In this document: piece by piece, positions 6,932-11,114 of the stretch
Position numbering within the stretch: the stretch's first letter is position 1
Layout: every line of letters begins with the position of its first letter
Origin: an uncultured Synergistales bacterium
GTDB lineage: Bacteria > Synergistota > Synergistia > Synergistales > Aminobacteriaceae
Length of the DNA stretch: 11,114 bases
Assembly: GCA_905234205.1 (NCBI GenBank)
Contig: CAJOGG010000020.1
Location: 1 to 11,114, forward strand
Reading direction: 5' to 3'
Program-made: the position numbers and the translations under genes
The notes under the pieces: generated by a model
Database searches by the model: none
What the model was told of the DNA's origin: nothing
Seen by the model: only the letters and a program-made list of their open reading frames with translations

Positions 6932-8764
6932 TTACTCCACTGTAACACTTTTTGCGAGGTTACGAGGTTTATCAACGTCAAGTTTACGAGCAACTGCGAC
7001 ATAATATCCCAACAACTGCAACGGAATTACGCTTAAACTTGCGGCGAAATGTTCATCTGTTTCAGGAATGTTATATACAAAATCGGCTTCTTCACGCAAA
7101 TATTCACAGCCTCTAGTAGCGACGATCAACAAGAATCCTCCGCGGCTTTTTGCTTCTAACATGTTGCTGGCGATTTTTTGGTAGAGTTTCTTTTGCGTCA
7201 TTACCCCTGCCACTAACATTCCCTTCTCTATCAAGCTAATCGGTCCGTGTTTCATTTCTCCGGCAGCACAAGCTTCAGAATGCAAGTAGCTTATCTCTTT
7301 CATCTTGAGACTTCCTTCCATTGCTACGGCGTAATCAATATTTCGGCCAAGATAAAAAGCGTTTTTGGCATTCACGAATCTATAGGCTAGATCTTCAAGT
7401 TTTTCCTTCTCGTCAAGAATTTCGTCTATCTTCTCCGGAAGTTTCTGAAGCTCTGCGATTAATTGCTCATAGTAAGCTTCTTCGATACAGCCACGAACTT
7501 TTGCTAGCTGCATTGCGATAACATAACAGGCGATCAATTGTGCGCTATAAGCTTTTGTAGTTGCAACTGCGATTTCTGGGCCGGCCATTGTGTAGAAAAC
7601 GCTATCTGCTTCACGGGCTATTGTGCTTCCTACGACGTTGACTATAGCAAGAGTTTTGATTCCGTTCTCCTTGGCTCGTCTCATGGCTGCTAAAGTGTCC
7701 GCGGTCTCGCCTGATTGACTTATGATTATTGCTAGGGCGTTTTTGTCCATGGGCATTGAACGATAACGGAACTCTGAGGCAAGTTCTATACGCACGGGAA
7801 TTTTTGCCAAGTCCTCTATCACGTATTGAGCAACTGCTCCGGCATGATAAGCTGAACCACAAGCAATGATGTAAATTTGTGATAATGCTTTGATATTTTC
7901 GTCGGCCAATCCAATTTCGCTCAAGTCAATTTTCCCTGAATGATATACGCTTCCGAAAGTGTCTTTGACTGCTCGTGCCTGCTCGTGAATTTCCTTCATC
8001 ATGAAGTGTTCAAAGCCGCCTTTTTCTGCCGCGTTCATGTCCCAAGTTACTTCGCTTAGATCTTTAGGTTTTGCGTAGCCTTCAGTGTCAAAGAATCTCA
8101 CTACACCTTTTTTCAACTGTACTATCTCCATGTTATCGAGATAATAAACTTGTCTAGTATCCTGCAAGATCGCGCTCACGTCTGAAGCTAAGAATGACTC
8201 GCCTTTGCCTTGACCAGCGATTAACGGTAAATCTTTTCTTGCGCCCCAAACTTCATCAGGACAATCACGAAACAACAACACGAAACAATATGAGCCTTCG
8301 ATCTCTTTTATAGCTCGTGTGATGGCCTTCAATGGATTCTTTTCTTGCTTGTAGTAAAAATCTATGAGCTTTACGGCCGCTTCGGTGTCTGTTTGTGAGT
8401 AAAATTTATAACCGTATTCGGCTAACTTGTTCTTGATTTCGCGATAGTTCTCAACGATTCCATTATGAACAGCTACAACCGACATATCATCGCTCCATAA
8501 CGGGTGGGCGTTTACGTCTGAAGGTTCTCCGTGAGTTGCCCAACGTGTATGACCTATACCGCACGTACCCGGAACTTCTTGGCCCGATTTGATTCGCTCC
8601 TCCAAAACTTTCAAGCGCCCTTTGTTCTTCGCTATCTTGATTTCCTCGTCCTTCAGCACTGCCACGCCTGCAGAGTCATAGCCCCTGTATTCAAGTTTGG
8701 CTAAGCCGTTGAGTAAAATATCGCTGGCTTGACGATTTCCTGTGTAACCTAGAATCCCGCACAT
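6932..8764 (-). CDS. glmS: Glutamine-fructose-6-phosphate aminotransferase (isomerizing)
   Basis: Makes glucosamine-6-phosphate from fructose-6-phosphate and glutamine, the first committed step towards UDP-GlcNAc, peptidoglycan and LPS. At 610 residues it is full length. The N-terminal class II glutaminase domain has the catalytic Cys2 exposed by Met removal (MCGILGY), RGYDSAG at 27-33, GHTRWATHG at 71-79 and Asn101-Gly102 of the oxyanion hole. Two SIS sugar isomerase domains follow, with IIACGSAYHAG and SQSGETADT in the first and the EGSLKMKEISYLHSE and GEMKHGP segments in the second. The C-terminal PRNLAKSVTVE carries the active-site Lys605. AGGAGG at 8775-8780 lies 10 bases before the ATG. 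No glmS ribozyme fits, because the upstream gene stops only 24 bases away. Confidence 0.98.
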   Translation of the reverse strand: MCGILGYTGNRQASDILLNGLAKLEYRGYDSAGVAVLKDEEIKIAKNKGRLKVLEERIKSGQEVPGTCGIGHTRWATHGEPSDVNAHPLWSDDMSVVAVHNGIVENYREIKNKLAEYGYKFYSQTDTEAAVKLIDFYYKQEKNPLKAITRAIKEIEGSYCFVLLFRDCPDEVWGARKDLPLIAGQGKGESFLASDVSAILQDTRQVYYLDNMEIVQLKKGVVRFFDTEGYAKPKDLSEVTWDMNAAEKGGFEHFMMKEIHEQARAVKDTFGSVYHSGKIDLSEIGLADENIKALSQIYIIACGSAYHAGAVAQYVIEDLAKIPVRIELASEFRYRSMPMDKNALAIIISQSGETADTLAAMRRAKENGIKTLAIVNVVGSTIAREADSVFYTMAGPEIAVATTKAYSAQLIACYVIAMQLAKVRGCIEEAYYEQLIAELQKLPEKIDEILDEKEKLEDLAYRFVNAKNAFYLGRNIDYAVAMEGSLKMKEISYLHSEACAAGEMKHGPISLIEKGMLVAGVMTQKKLYQKIASNMLEAKSRGGFLLIVATRGCEYLREEADFVYNIPETDEHFAASLSVIPLQLLGYYVAVARKLDVDKPRNLAKSVTVE

Positions 8765-8788
8765 AAAAACTTTTCCTCCTGCTAGAAT

Positions 8789-9013
8789 TTACTTACGCTT
8801 TGGAGATTCAACGCGAGTATTGTCTCTGGGAGCTTGCATATCTTGCACTTCTGCCTCAAGAACATGTTTCCAACCGACATAATTACCATCAGGAGTACAA
8901 ACAACGGGATCACCATCGCACCAAATTCCATCGAGATAATAACCAGCGTAGGCACATGGAGCAACGAACAAAACAGTAAGCACAAACAAAGCAACTACTA
9001 ACAACTTCTTCAT
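8789..9013 (-). CDS. Small secreted protein of unknown function
   Basis: I do not recognise the family. The 74-residue product has a clear Sec signal peptide: Lys2-Lys3, a hydrophobic core (about 4-18) and Ala-Tyr-Ala at 21-23 fitting signal peptidase I cleavage before Gly24. Cys20 is preceded by Pro, so it is not a good lipobox. The mature part would be about 51 residues: an aromatic N-terminal half with Tyr25, Tyr26, Trp31 and two cysteines (Cys32 and Cys39, seven apart, possible disulfide), then a charged tail ending PKRK. AAGGGGG near 9021-9028 gives a strong ribosome site about seven bases before the ATG. glmS follows after 24 bases without a terminator, so the two are probably co-transcribed. 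The signal peptide and ribosome site argue for a real gene despite its size. Confidence 0.8.
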   Translation of the reverse strand: MKKLLVVALFVLTVLFVAPCAYAGYYLDGIWCDGDPVVCTPDGNYVGWKHVLEAEVQDMQAPRDNTRVESPKRK

Positions 9014-9046
9014 GAATAAACCCCCTTAAATACAATTTTAAGTCTT

Positions 9047-9060
9047 GAATAAAGTTATTC
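9047..9060. repeat. Short palindrome at the predicted start of the small-protein/glmS transcript
   Basis: GAATAA-AG-TTATTC is an inverted repeat with 6-base arms and a two-base centre. It overlaps the predicted -10 box and start point ahead of the small secreted protein gene, a position suited to a repressor operator. The sequence is AT-rich, so chance occurrence is possible. Confidence 0.35.
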
Positions 9061-9065
9061 TATCA
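9057..9065 (-). promoter_or_regulatory. Candidate extended -10 promoter for the small protein-glmS-DUF1622 operon
   Basis: TGATAGAAT on the minus strand is an extended -10 element (TGn followed by TAGAAT, one mismatch to TATAAT). No good -35 is present at 17 bp, as is common for extended -10 promoters. It lies about 44 bases before the small protein ATG and just after the stop codon of the upstream gene. No intrinsic terminator is visible between 9066 and 9095, so read-through from the upstream gene is also possible. Confidence 0.45.
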
Positions 9066-9095
9066 TGTTAAGCAGTAGTTTACGCATTATTCTTC

Positions 9096-10295
9096 TCAAA
9101 AAACACGTGAAGCCTTTAACATTTTTTCGCGGTCGAGAAACTTCACGTTGTTCACGATCCACTCGCGCATTTCCTGGCCTTCTGGTGTATCTTGCGAAGC
9201 CGAGAGAAACTCTAATTCGATTCCTAAATTTTTCGCTACGTCATTAGCAATTACTGGCCACACTTTGCCAATATCTCCAACTACCGGGATGCTTCCTTCG
9301 TGACGAGCAAAGGCTGACATTTCCATTCTAAACGGGATTTTCGCGGCTTTAGTTTTCGGGAGACCTTTGTCTATTGCTTCCTGGACGGTCTTGTTTAACT
9401 CAACGGCTTTGCGTAAATTTTCGTCGAGATCGATTCGGATTAAACTTTTGTCGCGTAAGTTATAAGTGTTTTGACCTGACCACCAAGCCCAAATTCCGTG
9501 ACCTGTATAGCACTCAAACGGGCCATCATGAATTTCTTGTGTTAAGGCTACTGCGCTCTCGATAATCACATCACAAGACGCTAACATTTTGGATATACGC
9601 ATTGAACGTTCTGAAACAGGGATTGAATCTCCGATTGACATTCCCACAGCTCCACCGCCGACCAATTGAGGGATAGTAACGAGTACAGGGACATTCTTAC
9701 GTGCAGCCGCTCCCAACATTGTATGTTCATCACAACCCCAACCAGCAACAACTTCAAACGGCAAGCCATACATACGGGCCAAGGCCAAAACCTCATGAGC
9801 AAGTCTTTCAGTTCTCAAGCCCATAGGATAGGCCATATTTCCAGCAGCTTTGATAATTTGATTCACGTGAGGGAGTTTAGAGCCGCGTTCTAATAAATCA
9901 TTATCAAGGGGCATTTCTCGTTTGATAACGTCAACTTCAGAACCGTTCATGCAGGTAAACTCAAACACGTCGCCACGTGGCATTTTGTCCATATTCATTC
10001 CCAAGGCTTTAGCGTCAACACGATACACTTTGTCTAAAGCGCCCGCCATTTCGTGAGCTATGACTGCAGAACTTGTAGAGACTGCATCGACTATCCCAAC
10101 GCGAATTAATTCGGCTATCAAAGTAGTAACGCCTTCATGAATGTTAGGGCCACTGCCTGTTACAACCATGACCTTGCCGCCACGTTTTTTGACTTCGGTT
10201 ATACGAGTGATAGCTGCCTGAATGGATTCTTGGGAACGCGAATCTAGGGAAGAGCGGAAATTTTCCAGTTGAGAGAGTCCAAATAGATGCGACAT
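9096..10295 (-). CDS. Unnamed Rossmann-like enzyme, possible DHS-fold or LOR/SDH-domain relative
   Basis: A 399-residue soluble protein that I cannot assign to a named family. The N-terminal third has a strand-loop-helix with a glycine-rich TGSGPNIHEG (46-55) and, after it, VDAVSTSSAVIAHEMAGALD (69-88). This pattern recalls the nucleotide-binding C-terminal domain of archaeal LOR/SDH (ornithine cyclodeaminase/ArgZ-type) proteins and the deoxyhypusine-synthase-like NAD-binding fold. The resemblance is from memory and distant. Later conserved-looking stretches are VAGWGCDEHTMLGAAAR (183-199), PQLVGGGAVGMSIGDS (209-224) and YTGHGIWAWWSG (263-274), dense in Gly, Asp and aromatics as in an active site. 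There is no signal peptide or membrane helix. The ATG at 10295 is chosen because AGGAGG lies nine bases upstream; an in-frame TTG at 10322 is upstream of that site. Confidence 0.85.
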   Translation of the reverse strand: MSHLFGLSQLENFRSSLDSRSQESIQAAITRITEVKKRGGKVMVVTGSGPNIHEGVTTLIAELIRVGIVDAVSTSSAVIAHEMAGALDKVYRVDAKALGMNMDKMPRGDVFEFTCMNGSEVDVIKREMPLDNDLLERGSKLPHVNQIIKAAGNMAYPMGLRTERLAHEVLALARMYGLPFEVVAGWGCDEHTMLGAAARKNVPVLVTIPQLVGGGAVGMSIGDSIPVSERSMRISKMLASCDVIIESAVALTQEIHDGPFECYTGHGIWAWWSGQNTYNLRDKSLIRIDLDENLRKAVELNKTVQEAIDKGLPKTKAAKIPFRMEMSAFARHEGSIPVVGDIGKVWPVIANDVAKNLGIELEFLSASQDTPEGQEMREWIVNNVKFLDREKMLKASRVF

Positions 10296-10304
10296 AAATA
10301 AATT

Positions 10305-10310
10305 CCTCCT
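10305..10310 (-). promoter_or_regulatory. Ribosome binding site fixing the start of the 399-residue protein
   Basis: AGGAGG on the minus strand, nine bases before the ATG at 10295. It decides against the longer reading from TTG at 10322, which would begin upstream of this site and add nine residues. Confidence 0.85.
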
Positions 10311-10320
10311 TATATACAAC

Positions 10321-10347
10321 AAGAGCTCGCCTCGAAAGCGAACCCTT
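10321..10347 (-). terminator. 10-bp hairpin between the tRNA genes and the unnamed enzyme
   Basis: On the minus strand AAGGGTTCGC (10347-10338) pairs fully with GCGAGCTCTT (10330-10321), counting two G-U pairs, around a 7-base loop. The bases that follow are T-rich but interrupted (UUGUUGUAU). It could terminate the tRNA transcript, or act as an attenuator or leader hairpin, because it lies only 10 bases before the AGGAGG of the next gene. Confidence 0.6.
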
Positions 10348-10357
10348 CTATGCCTAA

Positions 10358-10372
10358 TCGGTGTTATACCGA
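10358..10372. repeat. Inverted repeat covering a possible -10 box
   Basis: TCGGT-GTTAT-ACCGA has 5-base arms and a 5-base centre. Read on the minus strand, the centre together with the adjoining base gives TATAAC (10368-10363), a fair -10 box 68 bases before the ATG of the unnamed enzyme, but no -35 is recognisable. It could equally be a small RNA hairpin after the tRNAs. Confidence 0.3.
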
Positions 10373-10382
10373 GTTATATTCT

Positions 10383-10458
10383 TGGCGGTCCCAGCGGGAT
10401 TCGAACCCGCGTCGCAGCCTTGAAAGGGCTGTGTCCTAGGCCTCTGGACGATGGGACC
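10383..10458 (-). tRNA. tRNA-Glu (anticodon UUC)
   Basis: A 76-base tRNA. Acceptor arms GGTCCCA and TGGGACC pair, followed by G and an encoded CCA. The anticodon stem CAGCC/GGCTG encloses CTTTCAA, giving anticodon TTC (glutamate, GAA/GAG). The T-stem GCGGG/CCCGC carries TTCGAAT. It follows tRNA-Lys by seven bases, so both are cut from one precursor. Confidence 0.97.
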
Positions 10459-10465
10459 TAACTAC

Positions 10466-10541
10466 TGGTGAATCGCGGGGGACTTGAACCCCCGACACCC
10501 GGATTAAAAGTCCGGTGCTCTACCGACTGAGCTAGCGATTC
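10466..10541 (-). tRNA. tRNA-Lys (anticodon UUU)
   Basis: A 76-base tRNA. Acceptor arms GAATCGC and GCGATTC pair, followed by discriminator A and an encoded CCA. The anticodon stem CCGGA/TCCGG encloses CTTTTAA, giving anticodon TTT (lysine, AAA/AAG). The T-stem GGGGG/CCCCC carries TTCAAGT. It is the first gene after the consensus promoter, with a leader of roughly 14 bases. Confidence 0.97.
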
Positions 10542-10561
10542 GCTCAAAAACAACAGGGGGT

Positions 10562-10591
10562 ATTATATTCTTACAATGCGGGATTTGTCAA
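10562..10591 (-). promoter_or_regulatory. Consensus sigma-70 promoter for the tRNA-Lys/tRNA-Glu operon
   Basis: A perfect TTGACA (10591-10586), 18-bp spacer and perfect TATAAT (10567-10562) on the minus strand, the same architecture as the tRNA-Ser promoter. The discriminator is ACCCCC, strongly GC-rich, as in stable-RNA promoters under stringent control in proteobacteria. Initiation is expected near 10555. Confidence 0.93.
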
Positions 10592-10617
10592 GCCCTTCTC
10601 AACATTTTAATTGACAT

Positions 10618-10657
10618 AAAAAACGGGGGCAAATGTCGTTGTGGCAAAAGCTCCCCG
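10618..10657 (-). terminator. Intrinsic terminator after the PH-domain protein gene
   Basis: On the minus strand CGGGG-A-GC (10657-10650) pairs with GCCCCCG (10630-10624), a 7-bp GC-rich stem with one bulged A and a 19-base loop. It is followed directly by TTTTTT (10623-10618). It lies about 35 bases after the stop codon and separates this gene from the tRNA promoter. Confidence 0.88.
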
Positions 10658-10690
10658 ATTGTCTGCGTGTATGTGGATAGCTAAATTGAA

Positions 10691-11114
10691 TTAAGCTTGC
10701 GGTGCCTCTGGTGCGGGAGTTGAAGTCGGAGTTGTAGGTATTGTATAACGTCGAGCATGTTTCTGAATCTCGTCACGAACCGTCTTTGGATCAGGAATAT
10801 TATGTGCGCGGATCTCTTCCATTGCTGTCCCTGATGAAGTTACGATCACGTCACCGATATTGAACAAGGTCTGCATGAGATTTTGACCTACCTTAATGTG
10901 TATGATATTAGAAAGGCCAATTTCTACGGACTCTCTGAAGTCAGAGCTAAACGGCTTTAACGTGTGGCATACAACAAATGCAACTTCTTGATCTTCAGGC
11001 TTATCAGGGTTATCCTTCAAAATCAGAACCATAGTAACGCGCTTGATGGCAATGTATATGAATATCAACAGATCAGCAACGACCGCTGCTATCCATAGCC
11101 ATTTCTTGTAAGCT
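10691..11114 (-). CDS. Bacterial PH (bPH2/DUF304-like) membrane protein, N-terminus outside the window
   Basis: The frame stays open to the window edge, so about 140 C-terminal residues are seen and the true start lies beyond it. The visible part begins with a transmembrane helix rich in Trp, Ala, Val, Leu and Ile (encoded about 11048-11108) flanked by Lys/Arg. A beta-rich domain follows, with VEIGLSNIIHIKVGQNLMQTL, then FNIGDVIVTSSG and IPDPKTVRDEI. These match, from memory, the pattern of the YdbS/DUF304 bacterial PH domain. A Pro/Thr-rich tail (TIPTTPTSTPAPEAPQA) ends the protein. bPH2 proteins are usually membrane-anchored with the PH domain on the cytosolic side; their roles are mostly unknown. 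The gene is closed by its own terminator. Confidence 0.8.
   Translation of the reverse strand, partial: AYKKWLWIAAVVADLLIFIYIAIKRVTMVLILKDNPDKPEDQEVAFVVCHTLKPFSSDFRESVEIGLSNIIHIKVGQNLMQTLFNIGDVIVTSSGTAMEEIRAHNIPDPKTVRDEIQKHARRYTIPTTPTSTPAPEAPQA

Noticed and set aside
8782..8994. Alternative minus-strand 70-residue frame overlapping the small secreted protein
   Set aside because: The neighbouring frame has a textbook signal peptide and a strong ribosome site at the right distance; this one has neither.
8765..9013. glmS ribozyme/riboswitch upstream of glmS
   Set aside because: Only 24 bases separate glmS from the preceding coding sequence, too little for the ribozyme, and I see none of its core elements.
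10296..10322. Longer start (TTG at 10322) for the 399-residue protein
   Set aside because: AGGAGG at 10305-10310 is correctly spaced for the ATG at 10295 and lies downstream of the TTG.
10611..10616. Plus-strand TTGACA as a promoter
   Set aside because: No -10 box occurs 16-19 bases downstream; that stretch is the GC-rich terminator, and there is no plus-strand gene.
11066..11068. TTG start for the PH-domain protein inside the window
   Set aside because: The frame continues upstream through a transmembrane helix to the window edge, so the gene is truncated here and does not start at 11068.

Overview
All recognisable genes (nine protein genes and three tRNAs) lie on the minus strand, so the window is transcribed right to left. 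Two protein genes are cut by the window ends: glucarate dehydratase lacks its C-terminus at the left edge, and a PH-domain membrane protein lacks its N-terminus at the right edge. Composition is moderate to low GC by eye. All three tRNAs encode their CCA end. Acetate kinase points to a fermentative, acetate-producing metabolism. I lean towards an anaerobic gut or rumen bacterium, possibly Synergistota, because of the ackA-yceD-rpmF order and the protein flavour. This placement is inference only and needs a database search.

Layout in the direction of transcription (high to low coordinates). (1) The end of a bacterial PH (bPH2-like) membrane protein, closed by a strong intrinsic terminator. (2) A consensus promoter (TTGACA, 18 bp, TATAAT) driving tRNA-Lys(UUU) and tRNA-Glu(UUC), followed by a 10-bp hairpin and then a 399-residue protein with a Rossmann-like core that I cannot name. 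(3) A 74-residue secreted small protein, glmS (glucosamine-6-phosphate synthase) and a DUF1622-type membrane protein, closely spaced as one operon. (4) A second perfect TTGACA-N18-TATAAT promoter driving tRNA-Ser(CGA), apparently reading on into ackA, yceD (DUF177) and rpmF, which ends at a terminator. (5) htpG (bacterial Hsp90), coupled with a 2-base gap to a very glutamate-rich 416-residue protein, ending at a 10-bp terminator. (6) gudD (glucarate dehydratase).

These are mostly housekeeping functions: translation (tRNAs, L32 and its DUF177 partner), amino-sugar supply for the envelope (GlmS), energy by acetate formation (AckA), chaperoning (HtpG) and aldarate catabolism (GudD). I see no phage, transposon, CRISPR or toxin-antitoxin genes.

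The least ordinary items are the htpG-coupled acidic protein, with a 231-residue lysine-free segment that is about 38% Glu; the unnamed 399-residue enzyme-like protein behind the tRNAs; the small secreted protein ahead of glmS; and the layout in which a tRNA promoter is the only clear promoter for the ackA-yceD-rpmF unit.
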